From contig NZ_BANX01000016.1 in NCBI RefSeq assembly GCF_000334455.1, positions 1 to 64,000 of the forward strand: 64,000 nt of DNA. Reading direction: 5' to 3'. This DNA is from Gordonia soli NBRC 108243 (lineage in GTDB: Bacteria; Actinomycetota; Actinomycetes; Mycobacteriales; Mycobacteriaceae). The stretch's first letter is position 1; each line of letters begins with the position of its first letter. Below the pieces are notes generated by a model that ran no database searches, was not told the origin of the DNA, and worked only from the letters and a program-made list of their open reading frames with translations. Below are positions 12,801-19,741 of the stretch, piece after piece. The translations under genes and the position numbers were made by a program.

Positions 12801-15800
12801 GACGGATGCTACCGCGGAGGCCACGATCTCGAAGTCCGGACCGGGATCACCGACGGGGGCCAACCGGGACAGTCCGACACTTCGCAACGCCGCCAGGTCG
12901 ATCTTGCCGGAGGTCGTCCTCGGCCAGGCACCGACGACGTGAATACGGTGCGGCACCGCATGGGGAGGTAGGAACTTTGCCGCGAACGCTCGCACGTCAT
13001 CGATCAAGTCCAGGGAGCCAGCCGATTCCAGATGAGTGGGCATCGGGACGATCCACCCGGTGAGCGCACTCTCCCCAGCGCGGTCGGGATCCCCGGTCAC
13101 GCACACGGCGTCGGTCACTGCGGGGTGCGTGGCCAGAACTGCGGCGACCTCACGGGGCTCGACCCGAAAGCCCCGCAGCTGCACCTGGTCATCGCTGCGT
13201 CCGCGGTACTCGATGTTTCCGTCTGGACACCTGCGAGCGATGTCACCCGTGCGATACATCCTGGCGCCAGGTGTGCCACCCACCGCAGCAACGAAGAAAC
13301 CGGCGGTCAGATCGCACCGGCCGTGGTAGCCGCGGGCAAGCTGAGGTCCCAGCTGATACATGTCCGCCCACACGCCGACGGGCACCGGCCTGAGCCAACG
13401 GTCGAGCAGGGCTATCCCTGCGTGATCCATGGGAGAGCCTATGAGGCTCCGATCATCTCGAGGGTCCACGGACGTCGCGGTTGCACATACCGTTCCTTCG
13501 GTTGCACCCCAGAGATTGTCCACACGGATCCGGCCGCGAAACTCGTCGATGAATTGCTCGATTCGAGGAGGCCGCAGGGCCTCGCCCCCGAGAACCACCT
13601 GTCTGATCGATCCTGGTTCACCGCTGCGCACAGCCACATCGGCGAGCGCATAGAAGGCCGATTGCGTGTGAACGGTGACGGTCACACCGGTGTCGACGAG
13701 AGTCGGCCACAGGAGGGCTGGATCACGACGGACTTCATCATCGACGATCACCAAGCGTGCCCCAGTGGTCAGCGCAGAGAAGATCTCGAGAACAGAGGCG
13801 TCAAAGGCCACCGAGTGCACGCAACTCATAACATCGTCGGCAGTCAGATCGTAGCGTCGACGGTAGCTGTCGAGCATGGTCATCACCGATCGATGACTGA
13901 CGATGACGCCCTTCGGCTTTCCGCTCGTCCCCGAGGTGTAGATGAGGTACGCGGCCGATCGTGGCAGGATTCGCGACCATGAGGCGTCGTCGGTCGGATG
14001 AACTCGCCTCGGCAACTCGACGATGGGAATGTCCAGCGCTGCCAGTCTTCCGGTGGGCCCGGACGCCACGACCACGGCCGCACTGGCACCGGCATCGTGG
14101 GCGAGGTGCGCAATCCTGTCAGGTGGATCGCCTGGGTCGACGGGCAGATAGGGTGCCCCGGACATCATGACGCCCACCATCGCGACTACCATCTCGGCTC
14201 CGCGCGGAGCTAGCACAACCACCGGTTTGGAGACATCGATTTCTCGTGAGTACAGCTCGGCGACAACCCATCCAGCAGCACGACACAACTCGCCGTAGGT
14301 CATCGAAGAGTCGCCGTCCAGCACCGCAACGCGCTCGGGGGCGGTCTCAGAGACGCGACGGATGGCTGTCACCACGTCGTCGTCGACCCCGGTGACATCA
14401 CCATTCTCCCTTGCTGCCGAACCCAACGACCTGAGCGTCTGGTGCGGCGTTCGCACCGTTGCGCGAAGGACCTCACACAGGTAATCGACGAGTGCTCTGA
14501 CCATGTGTGCTGCGAATCGATCCGTGCGATAGGTGATCTCGATGGATAGATCCCCGTCTGTCACCGCGGTGGCGATCTTCAACGGGATGTTGGCAGATTT
14601 CGCAGGATGTACGGTTATCGCGACGCCTGGTCCGAGGATGCCCGAGTTGACGGATTCGTCGCGATGCGTCAGGACCACATCCGACAGGGGCCACTCGAAA
14701 GGGTCACGGGCCGGGGAAACGGCATCCACCACAGCGCTGAAGGGCGCAGCGCTATGATCAAGCCCGGCCCGAACAGCGTCCGACGTCTCCTTCACCAGTT
14801 CGGCGAAGGTCGCACCCGGGCGCAGTTTGCTGCGTATTGCAATCGGGTTGGTCCACAGGCCCACAACCAGATCAGCCTCGGGATCGCGTCCTGCAGAGGG
14901 GATGGTGATCACCACGTCGTCGCTGTTGGTGAACCGATTGACGACGACTGCTACCGCCGCGTGAATCCAGGAATACGCTGTAACACGGTGACTTCGAGCG
15001 GCCGCCAACAGCTCAGAGAGGTCGGGCTGACCGAGAGCTGCTCGCATCGAACCTGCGTTGGATCCGCTGGACGCTCGAAGTCTGCCCGGATCGTTCGACG
15101 GAATCGAGGTTCTGGACGGCGTGTCGCCGAGTTCGCGAATCCAGAACTCGAGATCCCGGTCGATTCGAGACCATAGATGGTCGCGAGATCGATCTCGCAG
15201 TTGGATCGCGGCCGCCGCAACACCGTAGCCGACCGCCGCGGCCCGCTGGCGAGCAGGCGCCTGGCTCACACGTGCGCCATACGCCGCTTCCAAGTCGCGC
15301 AACAACACCGCGACCGATTCGTCGTCGAGAACGATGTGATGCGCGACGACATCCACTACGGAACTGTCTACATCGGTGTCCCGACCAGTGATCAGAATAC
15401 GTATCGGGATGTCCCCGAGAGGATCCGCGACTTCGTATCGGTCGACCGTGCGATCAACCAGAATTCTCGCCGCCGCTTCATCGACTGTCAGCACCTGCTG
15501 ACGGAAGTCGCCGTCCACAGCATCGATCACTGTGCGGAGGATCTCGTGGCGAGTGAGGACGTCGATCAGCGCACCGCGCACATCTTCCTGCCTCCGGCCG
15601 ACCATGTGGATCGTGACAGCAATAGTGTCGGCGTCGACGCCGGAGAAGAGGCCGGCTTGCAGAATCATCGAACGCTGCGCCGACGTGATCCGAGTCGACA
15701 GCGTCCCGACGTCGTCCAGATCGTTGCTCGACGGAGCTCGTTGCACGCGTAGCGACAGATCACGCAGGTCGCGCGCGGCTAGCACCTCTCCCACCTCCAC

Positions 15801-18800
15801 AACGCGGTGCGACTCTCGCGCCAAGGCGTTCCTCAGTCGAACCGCCGACATGGACGTTGCTCCGAGTTCGAGCAGGTGATCGCCCATCGACGGTGTCGGA
15901 ACGCCCAGTACGTCCGACACCACTCGAGCGACCATTGATTCAGCGGGGTCGCTCGCCGGCACGAAATCTCGCTGTGCCGAACCTTCTTCGATGAGCCGAC
16001 GGAGTTCGTCTCGGTCGACCTTTCCCGAGTCACTCCGTGGCATCTGGTCGACGATCACGACGTGACGTGGCCACATGGCAGTCGGCAGCTGCATGGCCAG
16101 CTGATCACGGATGAGTACGCGCAGTGCGGTGTCGTCACGAACCTCTTCGGTCGTTACGGCCAAGTCCAACGCCACATCACCGTCAGAGTCCGCCGACCAG
16201 ACCACGAGCGCCGCGCGCACCCCGGACACGGCGGACGCCGCCATCTCCACCTCAGCAGGCTCGATCCGAACCCCGCGAACACTCACCTGGTGGTCCGTCC
16301 GACCGAGATACACCAGTTCCCCGCTACCCGGATCCACCCGGACGCGATCACCCGTTCGGTACATCCGTTGTCCTGATCCCCAGGGATCGGCGACGAAGCG
16401 CATGGATGTCAGCTGGCGCTCATCGAGATAACCTCGAGCACACTGTCTTCCAACCAGATACAACTCCCCTGCTGCTCCATGGACGACCGGCCGCAACCGC
16501 CCATCCAAAACCCGGAACGACGCGTCCGGTACTACGTCACCGATCGGTACGGTCGCATGCGAGTTCTCGGCGCTATTCGCGACGGTCGCGACCGTGACCT
16601 CGGCAGCCGTTGCCCATACCGAGAACTCAGCCGGGCCGTAGAGGTTGAGCAGGCGGCGGCGTCCCTGGTCGAGAATCGAGCGTGCCAGTGACACAGGCAG
16701 CGACTCTCCGACAGACATCACCGTCGACGGCAGTCCAGCCGGAGATAGATCCGTCAGAACAGCCGGTGTTGTTGCCAGATGCGTGATCCGATGCGTGCGG
16801 ATGGCCCTGCCCAGCGAATCGCCGTCGTCGAACGACAGCGGAACGAGACATGCACCGATCGCGACTGACAGAAGAATTTCGAAGTGCGCCGCGTCGAACA
16901 TCGGGGACGAAACTGCGGCGATGCGCGATCGTTCGGATCGAGAGTTCTTCGAGGTGCTGCCGAACGCCTTTCGCTGAGACTTGATCAACATGGCGAGCCC
17001 GCCATGCGTGATCGTCACCCCTTTGGGGTCTCCGGTGGTGCCAGAGGTGTACACGATGTAGGCGATGTCGTCCAGGGTCGGCTCCGCCACGACGATGGCG
17101 CCAGAAGCCCTCGTCTGCAACAGATCAGCGAGCGACAGTTGTACGACGCCGTCGTAGTCTGTTCGGTCCTGCGGCCGGGAAGTCGCCACGAGCATGACGA
17201 CGGGGCCGGCGTTGGCCAATATGCGTTCGATTCGCGCTGAGGGCTGGCCAGGGTCGATCAACAGGATTGCAGCGCCAGTGCGTGCTACCGACCACCAAGC
17301 GATAACCGATTCGGGTGACTGGCGGGCGAGTATCGCAACGGCGCTCCCGACGCCGACACCACGATCGATGAGCTGTTCCGCAACGCCGCGTGCGATACCG
17401 TCGAGCTCACCGAAAGTGAGATCCCGGATTCCATCGGCAAGCGCCGGGTGGTCCATGTATGCGTCGACTGCACCATCCAAGACCGCGGGCAATGTGTTCG
17501 GCTGCGGAACTTGTTCACTCATGGGAGGCGATGCGAAATCGGGCCCCGGCAGCAGCTCGACCACAGTGCGATCACGTTCGCCTAGCAGCGATTCGGCAAC
17601 CTGGTGAAGGGCCGCGACCAACCCGCGGTGATGTAGGCCTACCTCCGCAGCGTCGTAACGCGAGGGATTTGCTTCGATTTCCACCACCAGTGGTGTGACG
17701 TCGGTCCGACACGCATCGACCGGCGCCGACGGGTAGACGTTCACCGACATATCGTCGACCGGGCTCGTCGTCAGCAGACGGAACGTACCCGCCGCTGCGC
17801 CGCAACGCATCACACGGTCGAAGAGCATCAGGTTGAGCTGCGGAGCATTCAGGCCTCGTTGCCCGGTAGAGTCCGCCAGGGATCGGAGAGATGGTTCGTC
17901 GAGGATGTCCTCAAGTCGATGACGTTGGTGCCGAAGCGCACCGCTGAGGGCCTTTTGGACGCGACGCACCACCTCGCGAACCGTTCCGCCATCTGCGGCC
18001 AGGGCCACCCGTAACGGGACCACGTTGGAAACGGGCAGGGGCGTGTTGCGCAGGGTAGCGGTGGTCCTGGCAGCGACCGGCAGCCCCACTATGAGATCTC
18101 TCCGACCGGTGAAGCGATACATGTAGACGACCAACGCGGTGGCGATGACGACGGCTTCCGAGTGTCCCGATCCATCACATGCGCGTCGCAGCAGATCCAT
18201 CGTACGGCGCGGAAGACTGTCGGTTCGCCGAATGTTGTTCGGGCTCAGACCACCCTGGCGTAACGAAAGCGTCGGCGGCGCGGCAGCTCCAGAGAGTTCG
18301 TCAAGCCAGTATGCTCGATCACGGCGACGCCGGAGCGAGTCGTCGTATCGCGCGTCGTCCTCCGCCGCCGCCGCGAAGTCGACAAAGCGCGTTGTGACCG
18401 TCGGTCTGCCCTCCACGCCCGCTGTGTACGCTTCGAGCATCGACTGCAGAGCGTTCTTGCCGGATACACCGTCGACGACGAGGTGATGCGCGCGGTTGTA
18501 GAAGATGAACTGATTCCGACCGAGGTCGAAGAGATGGGCCACCATCAGTCGATCGACGAGCGGGTCGATGGGACGAGTCACGTCCGCGACCATGAAGGCT
18601 TCTGCTGCAGCTCGTGGATCACGCTCTGCACGGAGATCGACGCATTCCGGAGCGTCGGACAGCGTCGGATCCCAGAGCCCGACTATCTCATCGCCGCTCC
18701 GCTCGTATCGAACCTGCATGAACCGGTCACGCCGCACCGCCGCAGACACGTGTTCGATGAAGGCGTCCGTGTCGATCGGGCCACTGATCTCGACATATTG

Positions 18801-18917
18801 AGCGATGTTCAGGGGCGCCTGAGGATTTCGCTCTTGCGCGATCCACAGCGCTCGTTGGGCACGGGTGAGTGGAAATGTGTGCACGTTGACGCGAGTTGCC
18901 CGAGCAGTTCCGGTCAT
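876..18917 (-). CDS. Giant six-module nonribosomal peptide synthetase (C-A-T)x4-C-T-C-A-T-TE
   Basis: About 6013 aa. Domain landmarks by residue: C1 HH about 144, A1 TSGTTG about 620, T1 serine about 1020; C2 about 1192, A2 about 1658, T2 about 2058; C3 about 2246, A3 about 2704, T3 about 3104; C4 about 3299, A4 about 3776, T4 about 4159; C5 about 4342, then T5 about 4724 with no A domain between; C6 about 4915, A6 about 5356, T6 about 5724; thioesterase GWSIGG about 5866, with Asp (LMDAH) and His (APHSDF) completing the triad. A10 lysines are present in all five A domains. A starter C domain at the N-terminus suggests N-acylation, so a lipopeptide is plausible. No epimerisation, methylation or MbtH domain is seen. 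The open frame extends upstream to 19331, but the ATG at 18917 overlaps the permease stop (ATGA) and directly precedes the C domain, so I chose it. Confidence 0.93.
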   Translation of the reverse strand: MTGTARATRVNVHTFPLTRAQRALWIAQERNPQAPLNIAQYVEISGPIDTDAFIEHVSAAVRRDRFMQVRYERSGDEIVGLWDPTLSDAPECVDLRAERDPRAAAEAFMVADVTRPIDPLVDRLMVAHLFDLGRNQFIFYNRAHHLVVDGVSGKNALQSMLEAYTAGVEGRPTVTTRFVDFAAAAEDDARYDDSLRRRRDRAYWLDELSGAAAPPTLSLRQGGLSPNNIRRTDSLPRRTMDLLRRACDGSGHSEAVVIATALVVYMYRFTGRRDLIVGLPVAARTTATLRNTPLPVSNVVPLRVALAADGGTVREVVRRVQKALSGALRHQRHRLEDILDEPSLRSLADSTGQRGLNAPQLNLMLFDRVMRCGAAAGTFRLLTTSPVDDMSVNVYPSAPVDACRTDVTPLVVEIEANPSRYDAAEVGLHHRGLVAALHQVAESLLGERDRTVVELLPGPDFASPPMSEQVPQPNTLPAVLDGAVDAYMDHPALADGIRDLTFGELDGIARGVAEQLIDRGVGVGSAVAILARQSPESVIAWWSVARTGAAILLIDPGQPSARIERILANAGPVVMLVATSRPQDRTDYDGVVQLSLADLLQTRASGAIVVAEPTLDDIAYIVYTSGTTGDPKGVTITHGGLAMLIKSQRKAFGSTSKNSRSERSRIAAVSSPMFDAAHFEILLSVAIGACLVPLSFDDGDSLGRAIRTHRITHLATTPAVLTDLSPAGLPSTVMSVGESLPVSLARSILDQGRRRLLNLYGPAEFSVWATAAEVTVATVANSAENSHATVPIGDVVPDASFRVLDGRLRPVVHGAAGELYLVGRQCARGYLDERQLTSMRFVADPWGSGQRMYRTGDRVRVDPGSGELVYLGRTDHQVSVRGVRIEPAEVEMAASAVSGVRAALVVWSADSDGDVALDLAVTTEEVRDDTALRVLIRDQLAMQLPTAMWPRHVVIVDQMPRSDSGKVDRDELRRLIEEGSAQRDFVPASDPAESMVARVVSDVLGVPTPSMGDHLLELGATSMSAVRLRNALARESHRVVEVGEVLAARDLRDLSLRVQRAPSSNDLDDVGTLSTRITSAQRSMILQAGLFSGVDADTIAVTIHMVGRRQEDVRGALIDVLTRHEILRTVIDAVDGDFRQQVLTVDEAAARILVDRTVDRYEVADPLGDIPIRILITGRDTDVDSSVVDVVAHHIVLDDESVAVLLRDLEAAYGARVSQAPARQRAAAVGYGVAAAAIQLRDRSRDHLWSRIDRDLEFWIRELGDTPSRTSIPSNDPGRLRASSGSNAGSMRAALGQPDLSELLAAARSHRVTAYSWIHAAVAVVVNRFTNSDDVVITIPSAGRDPEADLVVGLWTNPIAIRSKLRPGATFAELVKETSDAVRAGLDHSAAPFSAVVDAVSPARDPFEWPLSDVVLTHRDESVNSGILGPGVAITVHPAKSANIPLKIATAVTDGDLSIEITYRTDRFAAHMVRALVDYLCEVLRATVRTPHQTLRSLGSAARENGDVTGVDDDVVTAIRRVSETAPERVAVLDGDSSMTYGELCRAAGWVVAELYSREIDVSKPVVVLAPRGAEMVVAMVGVMMSGAPYLPVDPGDPPDRIAHLAHDAGASAAVVVASGPTGRLAALDIPIVELPRRVHPTDDASWSRILPRSAAYLIYTSGTSGKPKGVIVSHRSVMTMLDSYRRRYDLTADDVMSCVHSVAFDASVLEIFSALTTGARLVIVDDEVRRDPALLWPTLVDTGVTVTVHTQSAFYALADVAVRSGEPGSIRQVVLGGEALRPPRIEQFIDEFRGRIRVDNLWGATEGTVCATATSVDPRDDRSLIGSPMDHAGIALLDRWLRPVPVGVWADMYQLGPQLARGYHGRCDLTAGFFVAAVGGTPGARMYRTGDIARRCPDGNIEYRGRSDDQVQLRGFRVEPREVAAVLATHPAVTDAVCVTGDPDRAGESALTGWIVPMPTHLESAGSLDLIDDVRAFAAKFLPPHAVPHRIHVVGAWPRTTSGKIDLAALRSVGLSRLAPVGDPGPDFEIVASAVASVVDVSVEDLRPSDRLLDLGVNSVSLMHISLALADRIEKPVRVRDLAEAVDLAAVVDLISSAHGSVNLAGRLDGVTLPEEWIRPQQHEIWLLNRVAPNNAVYHLPTLMHVRRGFTASDVHRALNRLVYRHAPLRTVFEDRDGYPTARELSGAELHSRLQIVDSHSATSIDAADEFVEDYSRRPFDLSRELPWRAAVMSSGDDVSLLVVAHHVAVDAWSAQILLQDFEFVLRSQIDGAAETSTESELPETMSVNVGGAAAPTEDEHRVARQYWRRRLKGAPPYIDLPSPAVRSTDEGDAQPGTYLDRTLPAEVRDALANLTRSLDAHVFHAVHVAWAVTVARFSDCGDVVIGVPSSGRTTSDDLKRVGMFVRTLLLRSTELKKRTLGEAITESVYSTVDSERHSVIGYSGMIAAVEPERLPRRAPYLDVLLSFGDQTVAWEPVDASVRKQVPIRVGHARVPIELTVTDNGGDSDMSVTLTVAHELVDVTAAGSMLDVFIDVVARLGTADPNDPLDLVAFGSEPLRPPKRRTTEPVEPIGAIRSHARSRPAADAVSDGVRSLTYQQMIDAVDRFAVTLADAGFGPGDRLAVLMPPRVEAIVAILAVLSRGIAYVPVDPSNPPARVEQILRLSGALGVITGTDGVEARIAPTATRCRSALLSPGEVEAYVIFTSGSSGQPKGVVVTRSNLSAMIGAALDSVEVDHTDVWTWSHSSAFDFSVWEIFGCLVTGGHLVVVDRETARDPMLFSELISRRQVSVLSQTPSAFSRLTDPLIARSTDARLESLRHIVFGGEELSTASIRRWMRRHPLVVMTNMYGITETTVHLTSTRVDVNDDRSVIGAPLDGVWLAVLDERQRELPVGARGELFVAGDQVSAGYLDEGTDGGRVGAEQSRFRDAPWGYGRMYATGDSVRRLGSNTFEYLGRLDAQVQLRGHRLELDEIAAVLARRPEVADVKVLVRTNGHGDDSVVAFVTSAGSDHERVRLDEKELESLCVQHLPVHAIPSRVIVVDEWPLTGTGKLDRHALLDIVSEPVTVTRAMTSTERVVATAFEALLEAPSVHSGDSNFFALGGTSLSAARLAAVLSSDGGARVSVADIFRSPTVQSLAELLDESRRASATVEYVPLPSIVDYRTEPDDMPLSPEQEDLWLRWRTDPGSTSHVLAASISIPEEVDTRRVVAGVRMLIGRHEMLRTTYPEVRGRPLQHLWSTDLALQMGEVDVLSTKVDDVDSALKVLINPIDIAREMPWRIRLVRDALGQRHLLTVMHHIAVDGASVDVLRREFREALELDIVASPGLWQPSRRRVDYRQYTLWRRHVAALRHDSDVDFWQEVFRTPIDAGSVPGFRLNVTASRTVAGARRIHRSLDEDATTRLTELAAASHTTVFVIVHTALAAVLARSTGHDDVVVGTAMSARTVDQLAGAVGLFAQAIPLRTHIDLERPFRELLECVTARDADAFAHAGLPAVEIATIADPERTAAGRPLFDVVLGQLDLRGEVRDEDFARTLPLYGLDFAVYNDGHRLNLTLTTDERSVDEHRARELVDSVIVLLASAVAAPDRPAADLLVGTDVVFSAPRDEANTDPAPATCGHLLRRALNVDPDALAVIDIRNRVSGFGRSISYRDLAALASHVARRLAARGVGAGDVVVLNMHRSVWSVIGEWGVAFAGAAFVSIEPGEPEARRRSMIDAVGAALLLYNGERPAECAIETMEIDWAKSDPDTERSGELFYERDRVRTVRMDDVAYLVFTSGTTGAPKPVAVTHRGLVGVIGAAVDRAGLSVGVRVMHTYANTFDAHLIGVVPAAVAGSTLVICPHDTVGGHELADLITQESVEVLMTTPGVLATLTPESVGTVSRVVVGGEKLPPRSSSMWSSRVRLVNFYGPSETTIAVTAANVVDSGTGPGREISIGTPVGGVEVLVLDRRLRPVPDYTIGELYVAGPALARGYAGMSAKTAASFVPHPGRSGRRMYRTGDLVYREASGRLVIRGRLDSQIKINGIRLEPGEIDAALSDVSGVRASVTDVHTAHSGDQVLASWVVLDESAAITPHQIRSELRNILPRSIVPSAVTIVEQLPIGRHGKVDRRALPAPSFAGPPSAAPCTPSESLVAQVWSEMLDRPISEITNQSDFFGHGGTSLSATRVAGRLRELSGVDIPVSAVFEHRTLAELAGLLSASLSTIDAPAPVHETYSGPVPLAFPQQRLWIHHRIAPQSSAYHVPVVLHLSGHVDPTRLRRAVERVVERHVSLRMAYPDTAEGPVQEAIEQWTVDFEVVEVDAGSADTEVAKRVTTPFDLARGPAFRASLVRSDAEYVLVIVLHHVAVDGWSMRVLMEDLSEACGDAWDAGEPPLDYLDYSRWLRERLGNPSDPSSRFAYELEHWSRVLEDAPAPIPIADLSPRTGGDQLGGRTTRRLGNALMDSVARLAEAESSTVFHIVHAALAVLLSRLTGRDDVVIGVPTHGRTDSRWDRVVGMFVNTLALRTRIAPASKVVDAVHVARDVNLTAAAHAEVPYDAVAGLVAPARGVAGDPLISVLLVHQDVLPIDQMRAYLDHGSLTGELDTRSIDGVSAKYDLEVVLSRDADGCAHLGVIHSTRVSGARAEAVVGELVTMLAGAEAPQSAFPRGDLEANPANDAVVPDSVHGFPGQPTTAEPPDAQTGRSGAVTTEVMKSAITIADAMAAAVGGARGTVGLDDDFFAIGGTSLSATRMVTILRADGFDVAVRDVFDSATPAELATRLLTRGTVTATATGSAPSSYAVGLEQVPMVPPQRQMWVLSGLYPLVPRWVPLAVAAAGGCSVDDARSAVSSLVSRHHALQMSYPSFTEPRQYHHAHWSADPMLVPESRAMEELAVAMARPARLDNEPPVMVWIVTRESGSAGAQPTVSGVVMLVHHISADGESAAIMRRDLAALLSGAELPAPNVGYAQAARWITELAHRNRPADLEYWRQALDDVPPNSSLERDPSVRPSANGIEWAVIDVDDELSVAVGRTARVHRASRFHVFHAALAMCLSAHLGTDDVLIATPVSLRVHPDIREIVGMFVNTVVLRSRFTTDMTISDLITSIRDRDVAAMDHCTVLFADVIDHLGVERHKDHHPLTRVMFSVVDDSGATVPLRDDLDEMRSSSKEFELQVTVVREGGTWRIRLLFARGLLTEGQIGRFRRRLSRCLEIVAGDPGRAAAAIDVRLDDEIETVEQSVSSEDRLLGDLLDAQIVARPDAPAIDDGRVTLTYRELDRWVSVAARGLIHRGVRPHRCVAIAIGRSIESVVALWAVTRIGGVVIPIDTAYPTERIAEIARVTRAMVITRNDIEGPPRSDAQLQRYEVVRVRTDSLAYVITTSGTTGAPNIVGVTHQGLTGLMDATRFPAVAADRIAMASSPGFDATILDVLWPLISGATSVVVPPEVIGGGEMTTWFREQQVTAFFATPSVLATLSVDDLPDVRTVVVGGEGLPQHLAQRWAGRVRLVNIYGPTETTVCATTAEVSQDRPVRIGVPLPGFGLEILDSHLRPVPPGTVGQLFLSGHSLARGYLGDAALTARRFVAGPNGRRRYATGDLVRWTAEGLEHRGRIDRQIKIRGQRVEPAEVDTVLVRAGAGAAATVVVPSQSGDALVSYVTVNGTDIDAREFKETCARFLPRHMVPAQIVIVPGLPRTSSGKLATNQLPPPPWVRSDRRPRDELETAVLDCFTQVLGVDIGMDDDFFSAGGNSLTLLELRAELAERAGCRVPASALFGASTPSEVASLARGEQGLFGSAAAHVVDISEKFGRRSGQPRPDTESTVLWCVHPASGLARDYLPLAGVLTNEKVLGLQLPDAGSAGIEFEPTIQSVAAAHVEAIRSRQPKGPYQLLGWSIGGAIAHEIASQITDLGEHVSLLCLMDAHTPEELAAVQAPLFGMSPVEPGALTVSELRELDRHRLWITQLIDSLAAHRPSTVVVRNTIFFAADNTIASGWGRYVSGPIRVLQVAAPHSDFGRPDVMRDMGRMLAGAIASGVER

Positions 18918-19741
18918 CGCGTACTCGATTTCAGTGCCGCGACGGATAATGGCGCAGCCGCTGCCGAGATCACCACGCATGCGAGGAAGCTGTACACCGC
19001 AGGGTGTTGCCCGGCCCAGGTCACCGGCTCGGCGATGAATGCGCTGACCGACGTCGGATTTCCGAAAGCCTCCCGAAGCGTCCGTGCCACCGAGGTCACC
19101 GGATTCCAGTTCGCCACAATCTGAAGTGCTGTCGGCAGCCGTGAAGACGGGATGAACGCCGACGAGATGAAAGTGAGCGGGAACAACACCGTCAGGACCA
19201 GGCTCTGCGCGGCTTGCATCGATGCTGAGACGATTCCAATCACCGCTCCGACCCACGACAACGCGAAACCGAAGAACAGGGCGATCGCATAGCCAGCCAT
19301 TACGCCGCCGGCATCGCCGACGATCCGCCATCCGATCATGTAGCCGGCGAGTGTCATGACCAGCAAGCTGATCACATTGATTGCGATGTCTGAGATCGTG
19401 CGCGACGCAATGAACGAGAGCCTGGACATGGGCAACGCGCGGAAGCGATCGACGATCCCGTGGTCCATGTCGGTCGCAATACCCAACGCGCTGAATGCCG
19501 CGTTGAACGCAACCGTCTGCGTCATGATTCCGCCGATGAGGAACTGACGGTATGTGTCACCTCCGAGCGCCTCCCCGAACACATACGAGAACAAGAGGAC
19601 GAACATCAGTGGTTGAACAACCACAGCGACGAGCATCTGCGGCACACGACGAATCGCGCGAAGGTTGCGTCGTACCAGGACATCACAGTCGACGACGAAC
19701 TCTGTCGGACCGAGTCGCCGAGCCGGCAGAGCATCAGTCAC
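18914..19741 (-). CDS. ABC-2 type transporter permease (DrrB-like)
   Basis: A 275-residue integral membrane protein with about six hydrophobic segments (for example near residues 32-56, 107-137 and 142-172), typical of ABC-2/DrrB permeases that export drugs, lipids or peptides. It starts with GTG overlapping the stop of the ATPase gene (GTGA) and ends overlapping the start of the peptide synthetase (ATGA). With the ATPase it should form the exporter for the synthetase product; DrrAB-type pairs commonly sit beside peptide and polyketide synthetase genes. Export of a polysaccharide intermediate is a less likely alternative, since the operon already has its own flippase. Confidence 0.88.
   Translation of the reverse strand: MTDALPARRLGPTEFVVDCDVLVRRNLRAIRRVPQMLVAVVVQPLMFVLLFSYVFGEALGGDTYRQFLIGGIMTQTVAFNAAFSALGIATDMDHGIVDRFRALPMSRLSFIASRTISDIAINVISLLVMTLAGYMIGWRIVGDAGGVMAGYAIALFFGFALSWVGAVIGIVSASMQAAQSLVLTVLFPLTFISSAFIPSSRLPTALQIVANWNPVTSVARTLREAFGNPTSVSAFIAEPVTWAGQHPAVYSFLACVVISAAAAPLSVAALKSSTR

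Noticed and set aside
876..18917. Many long plus-strand frames across the NRPS gene (100-300 codons)
   Set aside because: All are shadows of the minus-strand synthetase, as expected for high-GC coding DNA; none has domain motifs.
18918..19331. N-terminal extension of the NRPS open frame by 138 residues
   Set aside because: It lies inside the permease gene in another frame, is Arg-rich shadow sequence and has no domain; the ATGA-coupled ATG at 18917 precedes the C domain directly.
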